Shown: positions 1 to 6,736 of the stretch, piece after piece
Position numbering within the stretch: the stretch's first letter is position 1
Layout of the letters: every line of letters starts with the position of its first letter
Origin: an uncultured Oscillospiraceae bacterium
Lineage (GTDB): Bacteria; Bacillota; Clostridia; Oscillospirales; Acutalibacteraceae
Assembly: GCA_900546895.1 (NCBI GenBank)
Contig: UREO01000050.1
Coordinates: 1 to 13,061 of the forward strand
Reading direction: 5' to 3'
DNA length: 13,061 nucleotides
Made by a program: the position numbers and the translations under genes
Notes under the pieces: model-generated
What the model saw: the letters and a program-made list of their open reading frames with translations, nothing else
Database searches by the model: none
Told to the model about the DNA's origin: nothing

Positions 1-366
1 CTGCTTGCGGTAACGCCGGCCTGCGCGACCGCAAATATTATGCTTGCCAATAATCTGTGCGATCTGGAAAAAGACATTGGGGCAAAGCGATACACGCTCC
101 CGTATTATCTTGGCGAAAAAGCCTTGTCCGTATTCGCGGGGCTGTATTCCGTTTCGTATGTCTCGGTTGTCGGGATGGTGTTTTTGAAAATCCTGCCTTC
201 CGTCTGCCTGTTATCCCTGTTGACGGTCGTTCCCATCAGGAACAATGTCAACCGGTTTAAAAAGAAACAGCAGAAAGAGGAAACGTTTGTCCTATCGGTC
301 CAAAATTACGTCATCCTTGTGGGTGCCAACAGCCTGCTGATTTTTATCGGCGGCTTTTTTAACTGA
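1..366 (+). CDS. dmkA: MenA/DmkA-like UbiA prenyltransferase, 3' end only
   Basis: The open frame runs from the first base of the window, so the N-terminal part of the gene lies outside. The visible 121 residues contain an ANNLCDLEKDIGAKRYTLP segment, which matches the second Asp-rich motif of MenA-type prenyltransferases (NNxRDxxxDxxxGKRTL). Three hydrophobic stretches follow, separated by a basic loop (NRFKKKQQK). The family attaches a polyprenyl chain to 1,4-dihydroxy-2-naphthoate in the membrane, giving demethylmenaquinone. The downstream genes are EetA-, EetB-, PplA- and FmnB-like, so this is best read as DmkA of an extracellular electron transfer locus. An internal ATG at base 40 is not the true start because the motif begins before it. 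The family call is firm; the DmkA role rests on context. Stop codon and next RBS are closely spaced, suggesting one transcript with eetA. Confidence 0.82.
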   Translation: MLAVTPACATANIMLANNLCDLEKDIGAKRYTLPYYLGEKALSVFAGLYSVSYVSVVGMVFLKILPSVCLLSLLTVVPIRNNVNRFKKKQQKEETFVLSVQNYVILVGANSLLIFIGGFFN

Positions 367-380
367 GGCGGAGTTTATCG

Positions 381-770
381 ATGAAATTTGTCAAAAAAAC
401 CGATTTTGTGATTCTTGCCGTTGCGCTTGTGGTCTGTGCGGCCGCGTGGTTTTCCTATCAGTCCATCGTTGGAAAGAAAGCGGCAAAAGCCGAGATCTAT
501 TATAAATCGGAGCTGGTGGACACGGTCGATCTGACGGCGGGAGTGGATAAGCGCTTTTCCATTGAGCAAAATAGGAATGTGATTTTTCACGTTTTTAAAG
601 ATGGCAGCATTTGCTTTGAGGAATCCAATTGCCCGGATAAGATCTGTATCCGCGCGGGCAGGCTCCACACGATCGGTGAGAGCGCGGCCTGCCTTCCGAA
701 CGGCATCGTAATGAAAATAGTGGCAAAGGATCAGCGCAGTGCGGACGATCTGGATGCTGTGATTGGATGA
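381..770 (+). CDS. eetA: NusG domain II-containing membrane-anchored protein (EetA-like)
   Basis: This 129-residue protein has one N-terminal membrane segment (about residues 9-29) and then an extracytoplasmic NusG-II-like domain. The domain carries the family's cysteine pattern: C84 and C89 in NCPDKIC, and C104 in ACLPNG. Proteins of this type sit beside EetB, DmkA and FmnB in Listeria and lactic acid bacteria and are named EetA; they help pass electrons from the quinone pool to extracellular flavin carriers, though the chemistry is not settled. It starts 14 bases after the prenyltransferase stop, behind a GGCGGAG ribosome binding site. It is not a transcription elongation factor despite the domain name. 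The three cysteines could hold a cofactor or form a disulfide; the sequence alone cannot tell. Confidence 0.85.
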   Translation: MKFVKKTDFVILAVALVVCAAAWFSYQSIVGKKAAKAEIYYKSELVDTVDLTAGVDKRFSIEQNRNVIFHVFKDGSICFEESNCPDKICIRAGRLHTIGESAACLPNGIVMKIVAKDQRSADDLDAVIG

Positions 771-782
771 GGAAAACAAAGA

Positions 783-1328
783 ATGGCTGTAGACAAACAT
801 CTGACGAAACGCGAGATCAACTCCCTGAGAATCAAACGGATGGTTCTGACGGGCCTTCTTTTTGCGGTGGTTCTCGTGTTGTCCGTCGTCGAGAATCAGC
901 TGCAGATTCCCGTGCCGGTTCCCGGCGTCAAGCTCGGGCTGTCCAATATTGTGGTGATGTATTCTCTTTTTTTCGTTGAAAAAAAGGAAGCGCTGCTTCT
1001 GGCGGTGCTGAAATCCATCTTTGTGTTTCTGACCAGAGGCGCGGTTGCGGCGCTGCTGAGCTTTTGCGGCGGCCTTCTTTCCGTATTGGGCATGATCCTG
1101 TTTCTGTTCCTCTTCAAGGAAAAAATCTCTTACCTGATGATTAGTATTCTGGGCGCAGTCTTTCACAATATCGGACAGATTGCTGCGGTTTCCCTTTTAT
1201 ATACGAATCTTTTTCTGTGGGCGTATGCCCCCGTGCTGTTGCTGTCGGGTGTGATAGCGGGCGCGGCGACATCCGCCCTGCTCAAGGTTACTCTGCCGGC
1301 TTTAAAAAAGGTCGGCTTCAGTAAATAA
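783..1328 (+). CDS. eetB: Gx transporter family membrane protein (EetB-like)
   Basis: This 181-residue, strongly hydrophobic protein has about five membrane segments and a PGVKLGLSNIVVMYSLFF motif near residues 49-65. That motif is typical of the Gx transporter family, often mislabelled heptaprenyl diphosphate synthase component I. The fold is related to S components of ECF vitamin transporters. In FLEET loci the protein is called EetB and is needed with EetA for electron transfer to extracellular acceptors. The start ATG lies 12 bases after the eetA stop with an AGGAAA ribosome binding site, so the two genes are probably translated from one mRNA. What it binds is unknown; a flavin or quinone is a fair guess from the neighbours. 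The family assignment is secure, the EetB role is by synteny. Confidence 0.82.
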   Translation: MAVDKHLTKREINSLRIKRMVLTGLLFAVVLVLSVVENQLQIPVPVPGVKLGLSNIVVMYSLFFVEKKEALLLAVLKSIFVFLTRGAVAALLSFCGGLLSVLGMILFLFLFKEKISYLMISILGAVFHNIGQIAAVSLLYTNLFLWAYAPVLLLSGVIAGAATSALLKVTLPALKKVGFSK

Positions 1329-1339
1329 ATTCAAATTTT

Positions 1340-1344
1340 GGAGG
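1340..1344 (+). promoter_or_regulatory. Ribosome binding site that sets the PplA-like start
   Basis: GGAGG lies five bases before the ATG at 1350. It overlaps the alternative in-frame TTG at 1338, so the shorter reading beginning MKKALAAF is the one that gives a proper lipoprotein signal peptide. Confidence 0.8.
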
Positions 1345-1349
1345 AAAAT

Positions 1350-2414
1350 ATGAAAAAAGCACTAGCAGCGTTTTTAGCCGCAGTCATTACCGCAGTCAGC
1401 TTTGCGGGATGCGGCACAACCCCCGCGGCCAGCTCGGCGGCTTCTCAGCCCGCCGTGAGCTCACAAGCCGCTGAATCAACTCCGGCGTCCGGTACATGGA
1501 AAACAGGTCTCGCCGTCATTACGTCCATCGGCAGCTCTACGGACGTCAAGGACGGTAAGGGCCTTGCAGAGGCGGATTCCACAGTAGTGGCCGTCGCGGT
1601 AGACCAGGACGGTAAAATCGCGAAATGCCTGATCGACGCGGTTCAGACGAAAGTCCAGTTCTCCGACGCAGGAAAAATCCTGACCCCGCTTGACACCGTT
1701 GTGAAGTCCAAGCAGGAACTCGGCACAGAGTACGGCCTTGGCAAAGCTTCCGGCATCAAGAAGGAATGGAACGAGCAGGCCGACGCGTTTGCAAGCTATG
1801 TAGTCGGTAAAACAGCGGACGAGGTCAAGGGCATTGCCGTTAACAGCGAGGGCAAAGCAACCGATAAGGAACTGACCGCATCCGTTACCATCCATGTCGG
1901 CGACTTTATCGCCGCTGTTGAAAAGGCAGTCGCCAATGCAGCCGATAACGGCGCAAAAGCGGACGACAAGCTGGGCCTCGGCATTGAGACCAGCATTTCC
2001 GGCTCCAAGGATGCCGGTACCGAAGACGGCCTTGCACAGGCTTATTCCTATTACACCGTTACAACCACCGGTGCCGACGGCAAAATCACCAGCTGCATCA
2101 TCGACGCTTCCCAGACCAACGTAAACTTCTCCAAAGCGGGCAAGATTACGTCCGACCTGAAAGCGGAGCAGAAGACGAAGAACGAGCTGGGCGATGCTTA
2201 TGGCATGAAGAAGGCTTCCAAGATCGGCAAAGAATGGAACGAAGAAGCCGCTGCCTTTGCAAAGTATGTAGTCGGCAAAACACTGGACGAAGTCAAGGGG
2301 ATTGCCGTTGATTCCGAAGGCAAAGCGACCGATAAGGAACTGACCGCCTCCGTTACCGTGCATGTCGGCGATTTCATCAAGGTTATCGATAAGGCTGTTT
2401 CCGGCGCAAAATAA
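1350..2414 (+). CDS. pplA: PplA-like two-domain FMN-carrying lipoprotein (extracellular electron transfer)
   Basis: The 354-residue product starts with a lipoprotein signal peptide (lipobox FAGC, lipidated C21) and a Ser/Ala-rich linker to about residue 48. Two homologous domains follow (about 52-196 and 208-352, offset exactly 156 residues). Each has a K-W-NEQ/EEA-AFA-YVVGKT-DEVKGIAV core and ends in TDKELTASVT followed by HVGDFI. In Listeria, PplA is a surface lipoprotein with two FMN groups attached by FmnB, which then carry electrons to iron or flavin shuttles. Aligning the end of each repeat with the SGAT-type flavinylation motif points to T180 and T336 (or T176/T332) as likely attachment sites; this is inference. 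FmnB/ApbE is encoded just downstream. The lipid anchor, the duplication and the synteny support the call. Beginning at 1350 rather than the TTG at 1338 gives a standard signal peptide. Confidence 0.8.
   Translation: MKKALAAFLAAVITAVSFAGCGTTPAASSAASQPAVSSQAAESTPASGTWKTGLAVITSIGSSTDVKDGKGLAEADSTVVAVAVDQDGKIAKCLIDAVQTKVQFSDAGKILTPLDTVVKSKQELGTEYGLGKASGIKKEWNEQADAFASYVVGKTADEVKGIAVNSEGKATDKELTASVTIHVGDFIAAVEKAVANAADNGAKADDKLGLGIETSISGSKDAGTEDGLAQAYSYYTVTTTGADGKITSCIIDASQTNVNFSKAGKITSDLKAEQKTKNELGDAYGMKKASKIGKEWNEEAAAFAKYVVGKTLDEVKGIAVDSEGKATDKELTASVTVHVGDFIKVIDKAVSGAK
1503..1937 (+). repeat. First copy of the intragenic domain duplication in the PplA-like gene
   Basis: This encodes residues about 52-196. 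It pairs with 1971-2405 at a 468-base offset. The last part (around 1846-1910) is nearly identical at DNA level to the matching part of copy 2, differing mostly at third codon positions. Confidence 0.8.
1971..2405 (+). repeat. Second copy of the intragenic domain duplication in the PplA-like gene
   Basis: This encodes residues about 208-352 and repeats the first copy at a 468-base offset. GKATDKELTASVT occurs identically in both, while the beta-rich front half has diverged (for example AVDQDGKI against TTGADGKI). Confidence 0.8.
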
Positions 2415-2444
2415 CGGGAAAGCTCAATTCACAAAGTGATTCGC

Positions 2445-2478
2445 GAGAGGTAGATTCATTTCTACCTCTCCATTTTTT
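2445..2478 (+). terminator. Rho-independent terminator or attenuator between pplA-like gene and fmnB
   Basis: A perfect 10-bp stem (GAGAGGTAGA at 2445-2454, TCTACCTCTC at 2461-2470) closes a six-base loop and is followed by CATTTTTT. It sits 31 bases after the lipoprotein stop, and its T run touches the fmnB ribosome binding site (GAGGTGG at 2480-2486). Downstream genes have no obvious promoter of their own, so partial read-through is likely. That would give much more lipoprotein than modifying enzyme. Confidence 0.85.
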
Positions 2479-2492
2479 GAGGTGGAAAACTG

Positions 2493-3536
2493 GTGAAAAA
2501 ACTGATTTCGGCGATTCTTGCCATGGTGCTGATCGTTCAGCTTCCGGCCTGCAATACCAGTAAGAAAACACGCTATGAAGCGCAATTTTTACAGCTTTTC
2601 GACACTATGACAGAAATTGTGGCTTATACGGAAACCAAAGAGGAGTTTACAAACCTTTCCAATTTGATCTATAATAATCTAAAGGTTTACCATGAGCTTT
2701 ACGATATTTATAATGATTACCCCGGCGTCAGCAACATCAAAACGATCAATGACAACGCGGGGAAGAAGCCGGTCAAGGTGGATAAGAAGATTATCGATAT
2801 GCTCCTGCTGGGCAAAAAGGAAAGCGCGGACAACGGCTTCGCCTTCAATATCGCGCTGGGTCCGGTGCTGAAAATATGGCACCAGTACCGGGAAGCGGGG
2901 ATAGACGACCCGGAAAACGCGGCCCTGCCCCCCATGGCCGACCTGAAAGAAGCCATGAAGCATACGGATATCAGCAAGGTCGTTATCGATGAAAAAGCTT
3001 CTACGGTATATCTGGAGGACCCGGAAATGAGCCTGGACGTCGGCGGGATCGCAAAGGGCTACGCGACGGAGCAGGTGGCGAAAATCGCGATGGAACACGG
3101 CTACAAGTCCGCGCTTCTCAGTGTGGGGGGCAATGTGCGGGCCATCGGCGACAAGGGCGTCAATCAAGAAGATTGGAATATCGGGATTCAGAATCCGGAT
3201 AAGGAAAGCGAGAAAAAATCCCTCTGCACGATCAATATCAAGGACGAATCCGTTGTGACCAGCGGGATTTACGAGCGGTATTATACGGTGGACGGCAAGA
3301 CCTACCACCATATCATAGACCCTAAAACGCTGATGCCGTCTACTTATTTTAAAGCCGTCACCGTGATTACGCCGGATTCCGGTATGGCGGATATCTACTG
3401 CAAGCTTATTTTCAACGTCCCTTACGAGCAGGGGCTGGCTTATATCAGGACGCTGCCGGATACGGAGGCGCTTTGGGTGCTTCCGAATAACGAGATCAAA
3501 TACAGCGACCATTTTCAGAAATATATCAAGAACTGA
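2493..3536 (+). CDS. fmnB: FAD:protein FMN transferase, ApbE/FmnB lipoprotein
   Basis: The 347-residue product begins at a GTG behind GAGGTGG and has a lipoprotein signal peptide (lipobox LPAC, C20). ApbE family motifs appear in order: NGFAFNIALGPVLKIWH, LDVGGIAKGYATEQ, SVGGNVRAIG, SGIYERYYTVDGKTYHHIIDP, and SGMADIYCKLIF. The enzyme splits FAD and attaches FMN by a phosphoester bond to Ser/Thr of exported proteins; here the obvious target is the PplA-like protein encoded just before. It probably acts on the outer face of the membrane. One oddity is that the C-terminal metal-binding segment, usually ADA(L/W)(S/D)T, reads ADIYCK, with Lys where the family has Thr. The rest looks intact and the length is normal. 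It may share a transcript with ubiD, whose start lies 44 bases on. Confidence 0.93.
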   Translation: MKKLISAILAMVLIVQLPACNTSKKTRYEAQFLQLFDTMTEIVAYTETKEEFTNLSNLIYNNLKVYHELYDIYNDYPGVSNIKTINDNAGKKPVKVDKKIIDMLLLGKKESADNGFAFNIALGPVLKIWHQYREAGIDDPENAALPPMADLKEAMKHTDISKVVIDEKASTVYLEDPEMSLDVGGIAKGYATEQVAKIAMEHGYKSALLSVGGNVRAIGDKGVNQEDWNIGIQNPDKESEKKSLCTINIKDESVVTSGIYERYYTVDGKTYHHIIDPKTLMPSTYFKAVTVITPDSGMADIYCKLIFNVPYEQGLAYIRTLPDTEALWVLPNNEIKYSDHFQKYIKN

Positions 3537-3567
3537 ATTTCACGGATTCAAAAAGTATTGAGCAAAT

Positions 3568-3572
3568 GAGGA
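3568..3572 (+). promoter_or_regulatory. Ribosome binding site that sets the ubiD start
   Basis: GAGGA lies eight bases before the ATG at 3581. It overlaps the upstream in-frame ATG at 3566, which has only a poor ribosome binding site of its own. Confidence 0.6.
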
Positions 3573-3580
3573 ATGCGCGG

Positions 3581-5281
3581 ATGGCATATAAAGGCCTTCA
3601 GAGTTTTATCAAAAAACTGGAAACGAGCGGGGAGCTTAAGAAGATCGACGCGCCCGTGTCGCCCGAGCTGGAAATTACGGAAATCACCGACCGTGTTTCC
3701 AAAGCCAACGGCCCTGCCCTGCTGTTCCAGGAGGTAAACGGGTCAAGGTATCCTGTCCTGATGAACGCGATGGGCAGCTATCAAAGAATGAGCATGGCTT
3801 TGGGCGTGGAAAAGCTGGACGACATTGCTGACGATATCCAGAAGTATCTGGACATCGTCAGCCGCCTGTCCGTTCCCCGGCTGATCAAAAGTGTTCCCCG
3901 GCTGTTCCGTCTGCTGAGCGCGTTTCCGCGAAAAAGCCTGCTTCGGGGAGAATGCCAGCAGGTGGTGGAAAGGTTCGTGGATTTGTCCTCTCTGCCCGTT
4001 TTGAAGTGCTGGCCGCAGGATGCGGGGCCGTTTATTACGCTTCCCGTCGTCTTTACGCGGGACCGGAAAACGAAGCGGCAGAACGCCGGAATGTATCGCC
4101 TTCAGATCCTTGACAGCACCACCACCGCGATGCACTGGCACAAGCATAAGGACGGTTCCGAAATCTACCGCGGCTACGCGGAGCAGAACCTGAAAATGCC
4201 GGTTTCGGTCGCGCTGGGGTGCGACCCCGCCGTTACCTACTCAGCGACCGCGCCGCTGCCGAAAATGCTGGATGAAATGATGCTGGCCGGTTGGCTGCGC
4301 AGGAAAAGGGTTAAAATGGTCAAATGCATTACGAATAACATCTATGTTCCAGCGGACGCCGAATTTGTGCTGGAAGGTTACGTAGACCCCGCGGAAGAAC
4401 CGGTGCTGGAAGGGCCGTTCGGCGACCACACGGGTTATTATTCCCTTGCGGATTATTATCCGAAATTTCATGTGACCTGTATCACCCATAAAAGGGAAGC
4501 CGTCTATCCCGCTACGGTTGTGGGCAAGCCGCCGATGGAAGACTGCTATATGGCAAAGGCGACGGAGCGTATTTTCCTCCCGCTGCTGCGGATGCAGATT
4601 CCGGAGCTGGTGGACTTGAACCTGCCGCTGGAAGGGGTTTTTCACAACTGCGCCATTGTTTCGATCAAAAACAAATACCCCGGCTGCGCGCGCAAGGTGA
4701 TGAACGCGGTCTGGGGCATGGGGCAAATGATGTATACGAAGCTGATTGTCGCCGTGGACGAATCCGTGGACGTTCAAAACCTGGCCGCCGTGCGGGACGC
4801 GGTGCTGAAAAATGTCAGCGGGCCGCAGAGCCTGCTTTTTTCGGAAGGTCCGCTGGACGCGCTCGATCATTCCTCCAACCGAGCGCTGTACGGGTGCCGG
4901 CTGGGAATCGACGCCGCCAGCCCCGCGAGGGGCTACAACGACGAGGTTACCGATACGTTCAGAATTTTGCCCGTCCGCAAGGACCGCCCGGGAAAGGGCA
5001 GGGAGCTGGTCGAAAATTATCTTTGGAACCACCCGGACAAGTTTGTGATCGTGGTGGACGAGGATGTGGATACGAGGGACCTTTCCACCGTGATGTGGAA
5101 GGTGTTCAATAATATAGACGCCAAAAGGGACGTTGCGGTCATCGATTTTAAAATCGGTGTGGACGCTACGAAAAAATGGAAACAGGAGGGTCTGACCCGC
5201 CCCTGGCCGGATGATATCGTCATGACGGACGCGATGAAGCGGCAGGTCAACAAAAGGTGGAACGAATATGGGTTTGACTAA
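3581..5281 (+). CDS. ubiD: UbiD family prenyl-FMN-dependent decarboxylase (MqnL-like)
   Basis: UbiD enzymes use prenylated FMN to decarboxylate aromatic or unsaturated acids reversibly. The 566-residue product shows the family core: MAYKGLQSFIKKLE at the N-terminus, GMYRLQILD with TTTAMHWHKHKDG (about 170-191) in the cofactor and metal-binding part, and EGPFGDHTGYYS (about 277-288) with conserved acidic residues. The next genes are a UbiA-type prenyltransferase and UbiX, the maker of prenyl-FMN. This UbiD-UbiA-UbiX trio resembles MqnL-MqnP-MqnM of the futalosine menaquinone route, where a prenylated 1,4-dihydroxy-6-naphthoate is decarboxylated. No mqnA-E genes are in the window, so the precursor source is open. 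The start at 3581 is chosen by its ribosome binding site; 3566 is an alternative (571 residues). A general aromatic decarboxylase role is possible but less fitting beside the prenyltransferase. Confidence 0.92.
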   Translation: MAYKGLQSFIKKLETSGELKKIDAPVSPELEITEITDRVSKANGPALLFQEVNGSRYPVLMNAMGSYQRMSMALGVEKLDDIADDIQKYLDIVSRLSVPRLIKSVPRLFRLLSAFPRKSLLRGECQQVVERFVDLSSLPVLKCWPQDAGPFITLPVVFTRDRKTKRQNAGMYRLQILDSTTTAMHWHKHKDGSEIYRGYAEQNLKMPVSVALGCDPAVTYSATAPLPKMLDEMMLAGWLRRKRVKMVKCITNNIYVPADAEFVLEGYVDPAEEPVLEGPFGDHTGYYSLADYYPKFHVTCITHKREAVYPATVVGKPPMEDCYMAKATERIFLPLLRMQIPELVDLNLPLEGVFHNCAIVSIKNKYPGCARKVMNAVWGMGQMMYTKLIVAVDESVDVQNLAAVRDAVLKNVSGPQSLLFSEGPLDALDHSSNRALYGCRLGIDAASPARGYNDEVTDTFRILPVRKDRPGKGRELVENYLWNHPDKFVIVVDEDVDTRDLSTVMWKVFNNIDAKRDVAVIDFKIGVDATKKWKQEGLTRPWPDDIVMTDAMKRQVNKRWNEYGFD

Positions 5282-6137
5282 AATTATCGATAAGATTCAA
5301 TCATACGGCAAGCTGGTCATGTTTTCGCACACGATTTTTTCTTTCAGCTTTGCGCTGGTTTCCATGGTGCTGGCGGCGAACGGCCTTCCCGGAGCTTCCA
5401 CCGTCTTTTGGATCGTGGTCTGCTTTCTGGGTGCGCGCACGGGCGCGAACGCCGTCAACCGTGTGATCGACGCGAAGATCGACGCGAAAAATCCGCGCAC
5501 GGCCGGCCGCCAGATTCCAAAGGGAGAAATGAAAAAAGGCGAGGTCGTTGTGTTTACCGCGGTCTGTTTCCTCGTTATGCTGTACGGAGCGTACCGGCTG
5601 AACTGGGTCTGTTTTGCCCTGTCCCCGGTCGCTTTGTTTTTGCTGATTATTTACTCCTACTGCAAACGGTTCACTTTTCTGTGCCACCTGATCTTGGGCG
5701 TCACCTGCGCCTGTGCGCCGGTCGGCGCGTGGCTTGCCGTCACGGGAAAGCCCGCGCTGGTCCCGCTCGTTATGGGCGCCGCCAATACCCTGTGGGTCGC
5801 CGGGTTCGACATTATCTACGGCTCGCAGGATTATGACTTTGACAGACAGAACGGGCTGCATTCCATCCCCGTTGCCTTCGGCGTGAAAAACGCCCTGCGT
5901 ATTGCCATGCTGTTCCACACCATCACCCTGATCTGCCTCGTCGTCATCGGCCTTCTTGTGCCGCGGTTCGGCGTGATCTATTATGTAGGTGTGGCGGTCA
6001 TCGCCGCCCTGTTTACCGCGGAGTACCGGATGGTGTCTCCCGACAATCTGACCCATGTCAATATTGCGTCCTACAGCGTGAACCAGCTCGTGAGCATCGT
6101 CCTGCTGGTGTTCGGGCTTCTGGATGCGTTTGTTTAG
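5268..6137 (+). CDS. mqnP: UbiA-superfamily polyprenyltransferase, MqnP-like
   Basis: The 289-residue membrane protein has about eight hydrophobic segments and both Asp-rich motifs of the superfamily: NRVIDAKIDAKNPRTAGRQ (near residue 64) and DIIYGSQDYDFDRQNGLHS (near 182). These Asp residues hold Mg-polyprenyl diphosphate. The wording (FSHTIFSFSFAL, GARTGANAVNR, SIPVAFG) is that of the 4-hydroxybenzoate/1,4-dihydroxy-6-naphthoate group (UbiA/MqnP) and differs from the MenA-like enzyme at the start of the window. The start codon overlaps the ubiD 3' end by 14 bases, indicating translational coupling. Ubiquinone is not expected in a clostridial anaerobe, so MqnP is the better guess, with DHNA-type or other phenolic acids as alternative substrates. 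The family is certain; the substrate is not. Confidence 0.85.
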   Translation: MGLTKIIDKIQSYGKLVMFSHTIFSFSFALVSMVLAANGLPGASTVFWIVVCFLGARTGANAVNRVIDAKIDAKNPRTAGRQIPKGEMKKGEVVVFTAVCFLVMLYGAYRLNWVCFALSPVALFLLIIYSYCKRFTFLCHLILGVTCACAPVGAWLAVTGKPALVPLVMGAANTLWVAGFDIIYGSQDYDFDRQNGLHSIPVAFGVKNALRIAMLFHTITLICLVVIGLLVPRFGVIYYVGVAVIAALFTAEYRMVSPDNLTHVNIASYSVNQLVSIVLLVFGLLDAFV

Positions 6138-6148
6138 GAAGGGATAAC

Positions 6149-6736
6149 ATGAAGAGAATCATCGTGGGAATCACGGGGGCGAGCGGAAGCGCGTATTTTC
6201 TGCGCGTGATGGAAGCGCTGTCGCAGCAGGAGCTGGAAATCCATCTGATTGCTTCCGAACAGGGCCGCAAAGTGCTGACCTATGAAACCGGGGCGGTCCT
6301 GGAGGAAAAGGTGCGGCTTTGGAGCAGCAGAAGGGCAAAGATCGTTCTCGAGGACAACGAAAACATGTTTTCTCCGGTCGCGAGCGGCTCTTTCCGTTGC
6401 GACGCCATGGTGATTCTGCCGTGCTCCATGTCCACCGTGGCCGAAATCGCCTGCGGCATTACCAAAACGCTTCTGACCCGTGCCGCCGACGTCATGATCA
6501 AGGAAAAACGCAGGCTGGTGCTGGTCCCCCGGGAAACGCCGCTGTCGACGGTTCACCTCAGAAGAATGGCCGAGCTTTCGGAACTCGGCGTGACCATCCT
6601 GCCCGCCATGCCCGGGTTTTACGGGCATCCGCAGACGTTGGACGAGATCGTCGGTTTTGTCGCGGGCAAGGTGCTGGACAGCCTTGAAATTGAAAACGAT
6701 TGTTATCAAAGGTGGAAAGGAAATCATGAAAAATAA
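6149..6736 (+). CDS. ubiX: UbiX flavin prenyltransferase (MqnM-like)
   Basis: The 195-residue soluble protein has the UbiX signature: GITGASGSAYFLRV (residues 7-20, FMN phosphate binding), a central LPCSMSTVAEIACGI, RAADVMIKEKRRLVLVPRE and a C-terminal ILPAMPGFYGHPQTLDE. UbiX joins dimethylallyl phosphate to reduced FMN to make prenyl-FMN, the cofactor that UbiD needs, so it serves the decarboxylase encoded two genes upstream. The start lies 11 bases after the prenyltransferase stop, behind GGAAGGG. The stop overlaps the start of the binding-protein gene by 11 bases. Length and motifs are those of a complete enzyme. In the futalosine pathway the homologue is called MqnM. Confidence 0.93.
   Translation: MKRIIVGITGASGSAYFLRVMEALSQQELEIHLIASEQGRKVLTYETGAVLEEKVRLWSSRRAKIVLEDNENMFSPVASGSFRCDAMVILPCSMSTVAEIACGITKTLLTRAADVMIKEKRRLVLVPRETPLSTVHLRRMAELSELGVTILPAMPGFYGHPQTLDEIVGFVAGKVLDSLEIENDCYQRWKGNHEK

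Noticed and set aside
381..770. NusG transcription factor
   Set aside because: Only the NusG-II-like domain is present, behind a membrane anchor; the NGN domain and KOW context of a true NusG are missing.
375..1166. Long minus-strand frame of 263 codons opposite eetA/eetB
   Set aside because: It is rich in His, Arg and Gln with no recognisable motif, and it lies opposite two clear family members; a shadow frame.
783..1328. Heptaprenyl diphosphate synthase subunit I
   Set aside because: The name is an old database label for this membrane family; the protein lacks features of a soluble prenyl synthase subunit.
1476..2363. Minus-strand frame of 295 codons opposite the PplA-like gene
   Set aside because: Its apparent internal repeats simply mirror the duplicated domains on the other strand.
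4241..5032. Minus-strand frame of 263 codons opposite ubiD
   Set aside because: It has no start signals or motifs, and codon composition is that of an antisense shadow in GC-rich coding DNA.
5301..6056. Minus-strand frame of 251 codons opposite the MqnP-like gene
   Set aside because: Low-complexity charged translation opposite a clear membrane enzyme; no ribosome binding site.
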